DNA from: Norana najaformis
Lineage: Eukaryota; Annelida; Clitellata; Crassiclitellata; Hormogastridae
Assembly (NCBI GenBank): GCA_964023275.1
Contig: OZ029914.1
Location: 10,733,561-10,797,560, forward strand
Direction: 5' to 3'
Length of the DNA: 64,000 nucleotides
The position numbers and the translations under genes were made by a program. Position 1 is the stretch's first letter, and each line of letters begins with the position of its first letter. Below the pieces are notes generated by a model. It was given only the letters and a program-made list of their open reading frames with translations, searched no databases and was not told the origin of the DNA. This document shows, one piece after another, positions 23,963 through 36,801 of this stretch.

Positions 23963-24262
23963 CTAACACTATTAACTCAGCCGAACTTCGTTCTCCAAAC
24001 CCTTCATCCTCTAAACATTCGTATTGTCCGGCATCGGAAAGTTGGACTGATCTAATAAGTAAATTGCTTGTTCCTGTAGATGAGGTTATTTCAACTGAAG
24101 ACCTGACATTATACGGCTCTAGTATGTTTCTTCCGGCGTAAACATAATTGCTACCACAACGCCATTGGACTTTCTCCGCTTCAAGAGTCGTCTAACAGTT
24201 CATTTAAGTCGAATCATTGACCTTCACTTCTGTGTCGCGAGGAATCACGTTCAACTCTGCAT
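23963..24262 (-). pseudogene. Ig-like domain exon carrying two stops
   Basis: A 300-nt phase 1-1 exon with good borders ('gactttcag' acceptor, 'gtatgc' donor). It reads DAELNVIPRDTEVKVNDST, then TAA, four codons on TAG, then TLEAEKVQWRCGSNYVY and LLIRSVQLSDAGQYECLED. The D-x-G-x-Y-x-C motif is textbook Ig. The two in-frame stops sit where the B-strand Cys should be. Either the exon is dead and skipped, which would not shift the frame, or the gene is a pseudogene, or the assembly has errors there. Confidence 0.7.
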
Positions 24263-24539
24263 CTGAAAGTCCACAAATAAAAATAATGTAATAATTTTTG
24301 TCACGTAGTTCTTAAGAATCATCACATCCTATTTCTGTGAAATGAAAATCTCACCTACAGTGTCCTACACATTAAATGAGAGTGGCTTCCGCTTTGCCAT
24401 TTGGTTTAATATTTTTGATCCCTACATCGGATTTAGCAGTCCATATTTATTTGTTTCGTTTAGGCCCATAATAGTTCCGCTTCCATAAGTTATACCAAAT
24501 ACAAGTCATACTGCGCAGTCTCTTATTCAGCGCTGCAAT

Positions 24540-24990
24540 GTTTCTCATTCACTCCTGTTATTGACTCACCTAGATTACTATAATGCAAATTTTGTAGGTT
24601 CACCCCACGTTCCTGTTGCGCCAGTTCTAGCCTGTCCTGAACTGCGCGTTCACATTCCTGACCTTCGCCGTATTCGATCTACGCTCGATTTTGATACTAT
24701 CTTCACCATCGCTACTTCCATTGTCCACTCCCAGCTCAATTACTGTAATTACTATAATTTCCTCTTCCGTAAGAATGAATCCACTGAAATTAAGAATTTT
24801 CAACTCATCCAAAATTCACATGCCCGAGCGGTCACCAGGACACCCCAGCATCACCATATCACGCTGGGCACCCTTAAACTATTCCACAATTCTAACTCAC
24901 TAGTACTCATTCTGGTCACTGAACCCAAAGCCTCACTCCATCTTACCTCTCTTTATCATAACATGATCAAAAGCGGCTCTACACCGTAAT
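24540..24990 (+). pseudogene. L2/CR1-like LINE fragment
   Basis: The plus-strand frame reads PDLRRIRSTLDFDTIFTIAT, then VHSQLNYCNYYNFLFRKN and IQNSHARAVTRTPQHHHITL. This is the conserved thumb-region text of L2/CR1 reverse transcriptases (DLRRIR...VHS.LDYCN...IQN..AR.V). The 5' part is missing. It lies upstream of the Ig exons, antisense to that gene. Confidence 0.85.
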
Positions 24991-24994
24991 AAGT

Positions 24995-26750
24995 ACTTAA
25001 GCCGTGTGCACGATACAGTCAGTGACCAAGTGCCGCAGTTCACATAAAATCAAGCACTTACCCCACCAAACTGTGTTGGATAATATAATGGCTCGCATTG
25101 TCATATGGTAAATGTTTCGTTTAAATAATTCTTCATTAAAAATAATTTCCAGTGTATCTTCAGCCAAAAGACAAAATTGTGAGAAAGGTGACATGTTACA
25201 TACCTTACCTAAAGCCAACAGTTAACTATACTAAAGAAATAAAAGTAATTATTACATCCCACCCATGATGACTGTAGCCATGATCCGTTTCCGGCTTCAG
25301 TTTCTCAGGCGTCGAATGTTTCTGGATACAGTGTTCTTATAGCAGTGCAGACGTAGGATTACGACCAAATTCTCTATTAGTTCTCTCGATTTCAATTGAA
25401 TGAAAGCATAGATAACGCTCCACATTTCGCCAACACAACACTTCGATAAGTTGGTCAACCCAATTCTCAATCTACTGACATCGTCAAGCGTCACGTTTCA
25501 AAGTTCGCACAGCCATAACGGCCAACCACGATCTCAGTCGCCTCACTTGTAGTCGTCAAACGTCTTATAGGTAAGCAACTATCGCAGCTTCGCTCACTGC
25601 ATGTAAACAATTTTAACGAGTCACATAGCTAGGCAGTTAGCTATAAAATCACCTTTGACTCGGACTTTTCGAAGGAGTTCTTCAGTGATCTTCACCCGAC
25701 CACATCCAGTGTAAAACAACGCGCACGGTGAGACCGGTGACAACTTCTAATTTATTATGCAGACCAGGCGGGAAGGAATTTTCACATCCTAGGCGAGTCG
25801 TATGGCTTTGCCATATAGTGCATGGAAACTTTCGCTGTCTTAGCATAGTAAGCAAAACATGCCAGAAGATGTAACAATGAGCTAAATTTAACCTTTAAGT
25901 AATCGGAAGGTTCACAAATGTGTGCGCTGGACGGAAATATTGTATCGCGCGCTATCCTCACAACTTGCGCGCGTGCCCCCACGCGCACAGCTATGAGGGA
26001 ACATTGCAGAGGCTTACTCTGTTCAATCGTCCGAGAGCTTATTATTATACAGGCTACTTAACAAGTTTTGGACTGCGATTTGTAACGCTTAAATTAATCG
26101 ATTAATTGTAAACATTTTAATCGAGTAGTTTTCATTTGGTTTCAGTTAAGTTGAGATAACGAAACTGGAACGGCTTTACTATCGGGATATGTAAGTATAC
26201 TTGTATTTCGCCGAGACCAGCTAAACTGATGATAGCCATCAACTTGCTAAATAATAGCTAACTGGTTTCAGTTTTTCCGGCGTATGCATCGCTAACAAAC
26301 TGTTTTCTAAACGATATAATGTTTTAAAACTTGCCATCAAAAGTTAAATTTTTAACACAACTATTGTCAATTTGTTCAAAATTAATCTGTTAATCAATGG
26401 CTCTTAATGGATCATCAATTTTGACCGATAACAGCCCTGAAAAACCAATTCAAGCATCACTTGCGATTGAATCGCTGCTAACACATAAAATATAGCTTAT
26501 CGGTGTTCTGGTAAGGGGGTTAGATTTGCCATGATGTTAGTTGGGGGTTGACACCCTAGCTGAAATTTATACCTACGCCCGTGATAAAGAAAATCAGGAC
26601 ATTTTAGTCCCATTGTTTATCCTTATGTCCACACTCTAGGGTGAATAATACACAGCTATACGACCAAGCCCCAAGCGGGTGATGCAAGAGTACCCTAAAT
26701 TTTGTCAGATTATTTGCGATTCGCTAATGATAGCATTGCACAAGACACCT
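24995..26750. other. No gene seen
   Basis: Sequence upstream of the Ig gene, where its signal-peptide exon would be expected. No ATG-plus-hydrophobic exon with a matching phase-1 donor could be identified. Small open frames on both strands have no recognisable domain. Confidence 0.4.
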
Positions 26751-26759
26751 GCAGTGTTA

Positions 26760-26930
26760 TAAGCAAGACTAAAATTCCAAGACCAAGTCCACTTGGTTGG
26801 ATAACAGGACCACAGGGTTGAAAAATAAAAAGCCCACAGAGTTCAAGACCAAGATCAGACCACAATGTTGAGATCAAGACCAAGGCCGAGACCGGCACAT
26901 TCGAGACCAATACCAAGATCGCATTTTTGG
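26760..26930. repeat. Degenerate 'caagaccaagatc' minisatellite
   Basis: About ten imperfect repeats of the type (c)aagaccaag(a/t)(t/c)c, interrupted by 'acaggaccacagggttgaa'-like text. It is too degenerate for a fixed period. Confidence 0.7.
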
Positions 26931-27387
26931 TGTCAAAACTGTCTTCATGTAATCAATGTAGGCCTACAATCCTATAAATCTACAAACAATCCACTGTAAC
27001 CACCTTTAAATGTTCATGCAGTGGCGAGTTTTGTATTCTTCACATTTACTTTACATCCGTTTTACCCTAGCCAGTATCTTGAATTACATTTGACACTGAA
27101 AACATCAGAACTCCGAAAACCAGAAGGCTTTCGGATAAGCGCATCATTTTCCGTTTTATTTTGAGTTGTTGTTGACATCATATGTTAGCCCAGAAAGCTT
27201 TGTATGTGTAGAAAAAACTCGGTGGGAGAAAATTGGTGCAATGTAAATTAGACTGCTCTTTCAAGAACAGTTAAGCAAGGTTAGATGATATTGAGAGCAA
27301 GGCCGATAGACATTTGTGTCGTTTTTGATGAATCATTTAGAACTTCTTTTGAAACGAGAGAGAAGTGCTTAAACTATTTAAAAAATT

Positions 27388-27602
27388 TTGAAAACAAGAA
27401 ACCAACGAAACAATGACAGAGAAAACAATCCCAAACAGGCCACTAAAATCCAAATCAAAATAGTGAACATTAAATAAAAACAAACATCTCTAATATCAAT
27501 TAGTTTAAGAAACCAACAAAACAATGACAGAGAAAACAATCTCCAACTGGCCACTAAAATCCAAATCAAAATAGTAAACACCAAACAAACTTCACAGATA
27601 TC
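27388..27602. repeat. Two-copy tandem repeat, about 120 bp
   Basis: 'aagaaaccaacgaaacaatg...ccaaatcaaaatagtgaaca' (27395-27468) recurs as 'aagaaaccaacaaaacaatg...ccaaatcaaaatagtaaaca' (27509-27580), with a similar 'cacagatatc'/'ctctaatatc' follow-on. The minus-strand open frame at 27378-27662 is a product of this duplication. Confidence 0.85.
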
Positions 27603-27927
27603 AAACAGTTTCTCATAATGAACGAATTGATGTAACACGCAGAGCACTTGACGAAACATCATGCATTCATAGTTGAGTCTATACTTTGTATTAAATCATC
27701 CCACTGGAAACTGGCAGTTCATTATCAAAACATTATACACACAGCAAACTACTGTCAAAAATGCTCTCTTACATTATGCTGCATAAAATGGTCTAAAATT
27801 AAGCAACTGTTGCTCTCTTCTACCAAACTTTGATTTTCCATTGGTTTCTTTAGCCTTCCTTCACTAGTTGCCGCAATCTTTACTTCAACACCCTTCTCAT
27901 GATGGTGATGGATGCGTGGTCAGATTA

Positions 27928-30556
27928 CACTGGCCAACACATAATTTGTTGCCTCAAATGTTAGAACTGTTTCTGGGTATATTTGACCTGCTGATTCCAG
28001 AAAAGGCACCAGTTTTCTCCCAGCAAGTCTAGTTTTCGAGATATAGAACATTATGCCATATACCAGTCCTTGCCTCTGCTCGCCCATAAAACATAAGGCT
28101 ATAGCTATAATTATGTAGTGCTCAATTTATTATGTGATACACTAAATAAACATAATAATACAAATACTTAAAAGAAAATGATAGTACCTGAAACTGTACT
28201 TATATGATACCAAACAGAACAAGTTTGTTATAAAAATTTCAAGTCATTCGACACCGAAGAAGCTCCTTTTGTACGATTTCCGAGTGTGTCATCTGCCGGA
28301 ACAATCGCGCATAATATTCCAGCAATAGTCTGCCATCATGTGTGCATCCCATCTTCCTTGATATCGATTTTCCATTGTTTTGATGTCTTGGTGAAATCTT
28401 TCACCTTGCTCTTCGCTGAAGTCACCAAGATTCTCTGGAAAGCGATCTAAGTGACTGTGGAGATAATGGACTTTAATGCTCATGTTGCAGCCAAGCTTGT
28501 TGAAATGAAGAAGCATATCCTCTACTAGTTGTGCATAATTGTCTGCCTTCTTGTTGCCAAGAAAATTTTTAGTTACAAGAACAAAGGAAGACCAGGCACA
28601 AGATTCGATTTCATTCATTGATGGTATGAAAAGTGGGTCATTCATAAGTTGCCTGATCTGTGGACCATCGAAGATTCCAGCCTTCAATTTTTCCATTGTA
28701 ATTCCTGGTAACTTGTGTACTATGTATTCGAAGCATGAACCTTCTTTATTCAAAGCCCTGACAAATTGTTTCATCAGGCCTAGCTTTATATGTAGTGGTG
28801 GCAGTATGATCCTATCTCGTGCCACCAAAGATTCCTTGATTACATTTGAGCTCCAACCACCATGTCTTTCCTCGAAGGCCAATCTTTTCTTGTCCAATGT
28901 TCATGCTTGGCTCTACTGTCCCAAAGACACAAAAAGCAGGGATACTTTGTGTAGCCACTTTGTTGACCAAGGAGGAAATTTACCATCTTCAAGTCTACAC
29001 AAATTACCCATTGATGTTCTTTGTATTTTATCTTTTCCAGTACTAAAGAGATGGCATTGTACTCTTCTTTCATCCTGGTGGAGTGACCGATTGGAATAGA
29101 ACCAAATTTGTTGCCGTTATTTAAAAGCACACATTTCAGACTACGTTTTGAACTGTCGATAAAAAGACGCCACTCATCTGGGCTGTAATCCGACAGACCA
29201 ATTTTCTTCAATAAGTTGCTGATGTCATTACAGAATACTAGGTTGTTGTCTTCGGTAAAGAATGGCAGCAAATCCTTTTCTCTGTTTCTATAAATTGTAA
29301 TTTTCGTTCCAGGCTGAAGTGCATTCTTTTCCTTTAGTCTGGACGCAAGCAATTCAGAGGACTCTTTGGAAAGATTTAAGTCCCTGATCAGATCACTCAA
29401 CTCTTTTTGGTCAAAACGTTCACTGTGTGAAGTTGATTGGAAATCACTGTCACTGCCCCCACTTTCTTCACTTTCGTCATCTTGTCCGATATTGGACATG
29501 CAAGTGTCATCGTCTGAGAGCTGAGGTAGTTCGCGAAAAGGTGGAACTGGTACAATATCCGAATGCGGAACAGGTCTCCTGGCTGAAGGTATATCAGGGT
29601 AAGACAACTTGTGACGATTATTTCGATTGATGCCATCGATATTAACCATACAAAAGTAACAGTCGTCGAAGTGGTTTATCTGTTCCCTCCAAACCATCGG
29701 TACACCAAATTTCAGGCAGCTTCTCTTTCCAGTTGTCCAGTGGCGCAATTGTTCAATACAAGTTTTGCATACTGTATGAGGAGCCCATTGCTTATCTTGA
29801 TCTCCAAGTTTGACACCAAAATAACCTACATACTGTATGCTCTTTTTACAAACTCAGAAATCGGTTTCCTGTTTGCTTTTAGTGTGTATTCCCCACAAAT
29901 GTAGCAGAATATGTCTGGATGGTTAATGCAGCTCCGTCTGGAAGTAGCCATAACCTTAAGGATGTTCGCATCTGAGGAATTAAATGACTAACCTAAAAAA
30001 TAGTAAGAACATGTAGTTATTTAATGCTCACATTCACAGATTGTTTTTGCGACCAACTCTTAATATGCCCTAAGACGACTGCGGCTGCTCTAGCTTTCAG
30101 GAGGCGGTTTATATAGGCTATAAATGCTGACTTCAGCATAATCTATTTACATAGTTCGAAACCATGAAACGCTGTATAAGCACAAATAAATTCTAAATGA
30201 GGCCATGAATTTAGTGCTGAGTAAGCTGTAGGCTACGGAATAGTTATTTCGTTGAATCAGCAATATCTCAGCACGCGGCAAGATATGCTGATTTTACATT
30301 ATAAGGATGTAGGCATTATATGAATCAGCAAGAATTATAATTAGCCATAAATAAAGCTTATTATGACATTTTAGTTTTGCCAAAGACATCGTTTAAAGAG
30401 TGGACTGGGTTTTCTTTACAAAATCGACGATATCTCAGAAACTAGACCTGATGCACTCAATCCAATGACATTTTCTGAATCAGCGCCCAAAATTACCCCA
30501 AGAACAGGTCTAAAACCGAAGGCAACAAGAAAAAAAAATTTTTCTGTTGGCCAGTG
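27928..30556 (-). mobile_element. CMC-like DNA transposon, copy 2 (full length)
   Basis: Complete element in reverse orientation with CACTGGCCAACA at both ends. The flanks are TTA on the left and TAA on the right, which do not match as a direct 3-bp duplication, unlike copies 1 and 3. It lies about 220 bp past the stop of the NHL exon at 30778, in the 3' flank. It retains the roughly 330 bp of leader missing from copy 1. Confidence 0.88.
28244..29951 (-). pseudogene. Transposase of CMC-like element, copy 2 (inactivated)
   Basis: Nearly identical to the other two copies. Two lesions are visible. It shares the 5-bp insertion of copy 1 near 29826-29842, which truncates the N-terminal zinc region. 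It also lacks one A in a run at about 28845-28847, which shifts the frame between DMVVGAQ and VIKESLVAR. Unlike copy 1 it has no stop at the NKKAD position, and unlike copy 3 none at SIKVHY. The C-terminal EEQGERFHQD segment is intact. Confidence 0.85.
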
Positions 30557-30777
30557 TAATCATTCGTTCATTTAAGCATTTTTATTGCGCCCATTTGGGA
30601 TGAAGTTGCCACAGATGCAACTATACATCAGCCCCATAATTCCGGAAAAGATTTATTAAATTTCTTAAATAAAAGCGGCAAAGCCTTTGCTTGTAAGTTC
30701 TTAGAGTGATTTTATACACTTTAGATTACTTATGAAATAAAAATACACATTAACTGGGTTTCAAGTTAATATAATAT

Positions 30778-31676
30778 TTATATTTTACTTAATTGTCTAA
30801 ACTGAAAATTCAAAATGCGTCCATCTTTGAACTTATGGTTCTTATAGTCCCATTCGTTGTCAGCCACAAACAATCGATTATTTGTCTGATCCAGAAGAAT
30901 CCTCCATGGGTCTTGTAATCCATGTTTTTCTTTTGACAGAATTTCTCTCTTGAATTCCAAATCTGAATCCAGTAACAAAACTCGACTGTTGTATCGATCA
31001 GCGACCATCACGAATCCATTTACATCGACGGCCAAAAAGACTGGCTCATCCATTTGTCCAGTGGTCGATCCACGTTTTCTACCGAATGACTTCTTCAGTT
31101 TTCCATCTGCATCCACTACACACACTCTATGCAGTTTATTAAGATCTAAGCCATGACTGACTACGAAGTGACCACTGGTCAGTTTTATAGCATGCATTGG
31201 ATGACGAATACGTCCGTCTGAAAGAATTATTTCACGGATCAATTGTCCGTCTGACGAATACTCATTTAATTTATTTTTATGTAAAACAGCTAAAATGACA
31301 TTCGATTCATCTGTAACAGACAGACCCCATCCCCAATTGTCTCCTGTTGACCATTTTTTTATTAACTTTCCATTTGGATCAACTCTCAAGATTTCATTCG
31401 ACTGATCATGCGATTCTTTGCTATCGAAGATGTAGAGACAATTATTTCTGTTGCAGGATCTTATGTCATATGGATTAATTAATTCCTTCAAATTCCATCG
31501 ACGACTGAAACTAAATTTCATCGAATCATAAACTTCAACTTCTGAACTCCTTCGACTCACAACAAACAATTCTTTGTCTAAGATCGTCATTCCAAAGATT
31601 CCTATATCTTCTGCGGCTTTCATTTTGATTGTCTGAAGCAAAACTGGATCCGATTCATATGCACTAGGCAGTTTAT
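30778..31676 (-). CDS. NHL-like six-bladed propeller, terminal exon
   Basis: An 899-nt phase-1 exon after the acceptor 'tctttattttcag', ending at the stop at 30778. Six propeller blades can be followed: TILDKELFVVSRRSSEVEVY; NCLYIFDSKE..EILRVDP; GLSVTDESNVILAVLHKNK; HAIKLTSGHFVVSHG; VFLAVDVNGFVMVADRYNSR; LDQTNNRLFVADNEW. NHL-type propellers bind protein or RNA ligands. Open sequence continues upstream to an ATG at 31932, but the paralogous intron in copy A aligns there, so 31676 is the better start. The preceding phase-1 exon on this strand is at 36438, so this may be the 3' end of the CARD gene. Confidence 0.8.
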
Positions 31677-31959
31677 CTGAAAATAAAGACAAATCCAATA
31701 AATAATTTAAAATATTTCCATGCATTGTTGTCATTATATTATTGCAGAATTCAAAATTCGCAATAAAACCGAGTAAATACGGTGGTTGTGATGATAATCG
31801 CGAGACAGACACAGACAAACGAAGGCAGAGAAACTGAAACACACAGTGAAAAGGAGACGGAGAGAAAGCAATAGCAGTCGAGAGGCAGAACCAGCAATAT
31901 AAAGAGACATTCACAGATGTCGAGCGAAACACACAGCTACCAGGAGAAGAGCAGAGAGG

Positions 31960-32700
31960 TATAAATCAGGTCTAAACTTAAGACTCATTTCTTCCAACTT
32001 GCTTACCCACAGTATAGCCTGGCTTCTGGTTTCTCTGACCTGTTTGAATTCGATCAGGTTTCTCCAAAGGTTTATGATTTCTGACGGCGATTTTGACCTG
32101 AAGCGACCATCGACTGATGCCTTGGGCATCATGTTAACGGCGCTATAGAAGTTTTTAGATTAAATTGCAGAAATACTATTTTCAAGTGCATTTTTAAGGC
32201 CATCATCTGGAGAGTATGGAACGCCGTAACATTCTGAAATAAACTGAAACAAAATAATCCCTACAAATTATATCATTACTTAATGGTCATAGGAACATGA
32301 AATAAAGTTATGAAATAAAGTACAAAACACAGTTTCATCGACGATAGGAATGTTTTGATGATTTTTACATTAAAACGTGATCTTTGTGCAAAAAAACACC
32401 CTCATAATCGTTGGTCTACTTTTAGAATGATACAAAAATGAAATGGTCAATAGGGAAATCGGTTTCAATAGTCGTATGCATAAGAGACGCCATCATCCAC
32501 TTGACAGTCTCTGTATAAACGCTATTCCGCAATCTTTTTAAATTTCATTACCAATTTGCTTAGAGTAAAATTGACCTTAGCACTGTGTTTATTACTATTA
32601 ATTAATTAGAAAGTCTAGAGCGCCGTTGTCTAACGCACAAGGCGTCAAGCGAAGGCGCCCTTTTTAAGGCCAACTTAACTGCATTAAAACGAACACACAA
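31960..32700. other. No gene seen
   Basis: Intron-like sequence upstream of the NHL exon. The open frame at 31911-32132 (minus) lacks a matching donor and overlaps sequence shared with the intron of copy A. Confidence 0.4.
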
Positions 32701-33339
32701 ACTAGACTGTAATCGTAATCATAATTCCGAGATTTCTACAGCGCCCAATGAAAGCCGCGCCGCAGGGACCAGCTTATTCACAGGCGCTCAGTCAAAACAA
32801 AATTGATAGGCAAAAGGGTTCGGTTCCAGGTCAAGATCCAAAAGTCAGACAGAGAGCGTGGCAGCTATGGGTGGTGGTGTTTGGGATTGGAGAGGAGAGA
32901 GATAAGAGGAAGAAGGGGTGTCAGGATAGGATCTGTGAAAAAGGAATGCTTGTGAATGAAAAATTACGAATTTAAACATTTGAGTGCCTGACAGAACTTT
33001 GTGGAGTTGTTAAATACCTCGATTATGAGATTATGGATTAAACTATTTAATATGGATTAAACTAATCAACCCTAACAACTTATGTCGTGCTGTTATACTA
33101 ATGCACGAGGCGCTGGTCACGTGTTCTGTTGTGCTGATTCTGCCATTTCGACAGTTGTTTATCTCAATGCGGAAGTTGCTTTTATAATTCTATGTTCGGA
33201 CTTCTACTGAGTCGGCGTTTCAAATTTGTCTCTCGATTCCGCATAAGAATTTGTGTTTTTCAACGGTAATTGGTCGATTGTAACTCTCGGACCGATTCAC
33301 CTATTAAGATGGAACAGGTTCTCCACCAAGGGCATTCGA

Positions 33340-34800
33340 ATGTCAGACCTACACTAAGTATACTGTCTCTAACTTGTAAATTGTACACGGTTGACACTGC
33401 TAGTTTGCGGATTCACCCAATGAGTCGTCTTCCTCTCTCTAAGGTTATAAACCATTAATTTGTGACCCAAAAACACTGTTGGCAATCTTTTAGGTTTTCT
33501 TGTTCTAGTAAGTCGCTCACTATCTGAAGTTCTTGCTCTCTTGTGAACACACTTTGTCTTCACTTTAAAGCTCATTCCTCATTGTTTCTATTCAACTATG
33601 GCCCCACTCACAACCTCCCCAAGAACTGTCCTATACTTGATCAATTACTTGACTATTGTTCCGTGACGTTTATGCATTGTCTCGTACCTCTTGTTAATCA
33701 ACCACCGCTCTTCTGTCACTCTTGTCAACATTTCAAAACTAATAATGACGCTTATTCCTTTTTTGTGTTTCCTCTTCTCGATTAATGTTCATTGCCAAAG
33801 CAATTCTATTCTATTCTATATCTGTCTTACATTTCAAAAAGTCGCAGTTATCATGGAAAAAACCTAATAGCATACAAGTGATATCTATTCAGTCCAGTCT
33901 ATCTCGCCCTTAGTCATCCGTCTGACTCAGTCTGACATTCTGATAGCGTGTATCGGAAGCCGTCTGAACTCGGAGTCGATGTCAAAATGTTCTTTAGCCA
34001 AAACCACTTTATCTTCTTCACTGGGAGTAAAAGACAGGTTTTTATTGTCAGATGAGTCGAAATTGTCATCATCTGATGCAAATTCATGAAGAATTTGCGA
34101 ATTCCTTGTCGTCAGTAAGGCCACAACATGCCGCCACTTTGGGTTATTTAATGTCCGATTCGACTGGTTGGTTCTCATGTTTATGACCCAATTTAAAAAA
34201 TATCTTCCACTTATTTCTGTGCTTAATTATATTATCTTGACCTAAATGACGTAAGATTTCAAAAATATAACGTCTGCTATAGGCTGAGAGCCATCTAATA
34301 TTAATGCTAATTACCCCAGTCACGCTCGGGGTTAACCGTTTTTACATAGAATTTTGGGCCCGAGTAACGCTCGAGGTTAACGCTAAGAAGATTAATTTTA
34401 AAGCTCACCGTAGTGTTTTCGCATTCTTCAGCATTTCTGTGTCAACTCTGGCTCCATTGGCAATATCCCTGAGAGCCGTCCTATGCCTAATCATTTATTA
34501 GCGCCTGATAATTTTATTGCCTGTTCTTGCCTGCCGTTTATGCATTGTGTCCATACCTCTTGATAGACAGCCACTGTTCTTATGACATTCTTGTCAACTT
34601 TTCAGAACTAATAATTACGCCTTTCCGTCTATTGTGTTCCATTTTCTCGATTATAGTTCACTGTCTAACTGATTCTCCTCAAAGACTGTACTATCTTGCA
34701 TCCATGGTAAAAAGTTGCGGTTATCTTACAAATCACTTTGCTGTCACTGCATCCATTTCTTTTCCTACTAAACCAACATCGAATTACGTAAGTACAGCCA
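33340..34800. repeat. Two copies of the 17.3-17.9 kb repeat
   Basis: 33340-33850 matches 17335-17880 along most of its length. 34390-34800 repeats the second half ('atgcattgtgtccatacctc', 'cttgtcaacttttcagaac', 'ctcgattatagttcac'). Both are non-coding in all frames. Confidence 0.6.
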
Positions 34801-34899
34801 TTTTCAGCCTTTTCTGTCTCTGGCAATAGACTCTCCAGGCGAACGTTCGCTCTTCAAAGTCTGTTTTGGCCTTCAGATCTTGACTAAAACTCATCCCAT

Positions 34900-36400
34900 T
34901 GCAAGGTCTCACAGCCTGCCTCTGTGGCTCGCTATGGAATTTTACAATGTCAAAAAGGCCGGGCCAGTGGGGCTTAAATGTCTGAAGACAGCATGACAGC
35001 AAAGTTTATTATATATTATTAATTAGCGACTTCTGTAACAGCGGTGTCTAGTGCACAAGGCATCAACCGATTTCACACCAGAACCAAGTCGTGATCACTG
35101 ATCAGGTCAATATCCAGGTCAGTCCACTGGGCCCACATTGCTTCTCCAGCTGGAAAACAGTTGCCCCAAGTGGCAAAATGCGGGCCAGCTATACGTGGGT
35201 CCTATCTATAGGCCTATTCTCAACTTCATGTCCGAATTTATAGGGTCCTGAGTTTCCCTCTAATCGGATGGAATATCATACATCTGTTTTGTCATTTCCC
35301 GTTCTCCTCTCATCAATCAGCCTACCATAAGTACGGTTACTATCCCATTTAATATGACACTATTCATTTTGTCGTTCACAAGAACATTACATGTACTTTG
35401 TTCTAATGACAAAGGATATGCGATACTCTGATTCTCCTGTACCTCTCAGGCAAAACTGGAATTTGCTGCATATATTGGCTATAAATAGGCCTTACGCAAC
35501 TTTTGTACGCAACATGCGCCAGTGTTTAATGCTGTCACCACGCTCATGCATCTACAACTGTCCATCCGCAGCTACTTAAAACTTGTTTTGTAACGTGGCC
35601 AATGCTAGATATTAGCACAACACCAGTTTTCTTTCATTTTTTTTTTACTTTTAATCGTCACTTTACAAATCGCTTTCAGTTTATAAAATTTACAGTTAAC
35701 AGAAACAACGCTATCGACATCAATCTAACACAGTGAATGCCTATACCTTGACTGTCAATACAATACAATAAAAAATTCTATAGTTTTAAAATTGGCAAAT
35801 AAGGCTCATTCACAAATATTTTCAGGCCAATCCTAATCAGTTACCATTAGCAACGATCGGCCTAGCGCTGCATATGAACTGGCGGGATTCAAAACTCTTC
35901 TCTCCGCTTAAACCCGAACATCGTCATCAGCAGTGCGCTTTTGCCCATGGACTCCCCAAGCCCGTTCTAAAATGCGCCGACAGGGTTCATGGCCGATGCC
36001 TAACATCCCATAATTAATGTCTATTGAAAGAATATTATCCAACTTGAGTATTGTCTATAGAAGGCTAATATGGCCTCTTTCAGTAATGCTCGATGAACAC
36101 AGAATGTGTGGGTTTGTGCTTCCTCTGAGAAGTTTATTGTGTAGGAAACTTGACAGTGTTTCACGCACAATTGTTGAAAGCCTTCAAATCATGCTACAGT
36201 CATTAGACTGTGATGCTTAATAAATACATAAATAATAATAGTTATATATATAATCATAAATATGTGTGTGTGGACTCCACTTTTTAAAGTTAAGTGGAAT
36301 ATAAAAATGGAATGCAGAGGGCCTAAGTTTACATATTAAACCAAAAATGTTCCAATTACACCACAAGCAATCTACAACATATTAAAAGAGTACAAACTTT
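34900..36400. other. No gene seen
   Basis: AT-rich sequence with a poly(T) tract at 35636-35647 and short open frames without domains. It lies in the proposed intron between the linker exon and the NHL exon. Confidence 0.4.
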
Positions 36401-36437
36401 AAAAATCTGGAATACATTTAAACAAAGGAACACTTAC

Positions 36438-36653
36438 CAGAGGGTTGTTCGTGGTCATTGTTTTGTAAATCTACAGAAAAAAGAGGATTCGGGTATGATG
36501 TCTGTTGGGAATAGCTGATATCCACAGTTGCTGTTTGTTGAGCCATTTCAGGCATCAGGATGTCATTACTGAGAAGCTCAGCGTGACTCGAGGCTGTTGG
36601 TTGTTGACCACCAACATCACACAAAGCTGCTGTCTCGGCATTAGGTAAAAAGC
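36438..36653 (-). CDS. Linker exon after the CARDs
   Basis: A 216-nt phase 1-1 exon (acceptor 'tctggtatag', donor 'gtaagtg') encoding 72 residues: GFLPNAETAALCDVGGQQPT, then MPEMAQQTATVDISYSQQTS and ending NNDHEQPS. It is polar and low in complexity, with no recognisable fold, so it is probably a flexible linker. It joins in frame to the CARD exon above (38503). Joined to the phase-1 NHL exon at 31676 it would read EQPS-DKLPSAYESD without a frame break. Confidence 0.7.
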
Positions 36654-36801
36654 CTATACCAGATGAAACACCACATGGTTTTTTCATACAATTCTTTATA
36701 GATCATTTATTATATATTAGATTTGTAAAAGTTTCAAATATATGCTCACTGACCTTGTAATTGTAATTTGAGATTTATAAAGCTCCTCTTAGGGGATAAA
36801 C

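Noticed and set aside
28539-29099. 186-codon plus-strand frame (with smaller ones in the other transposon copies)
   Set aside because: Antisense of the transposase; it appears only because the copies are nearly identical.
31677-31932. N-terminal extension of the NHL exon to an ATG at 31932
   Set aside because: A strong acceptor lies at 31676/31677, and the matching stretch in the paralogue is intron-like without an open frame.
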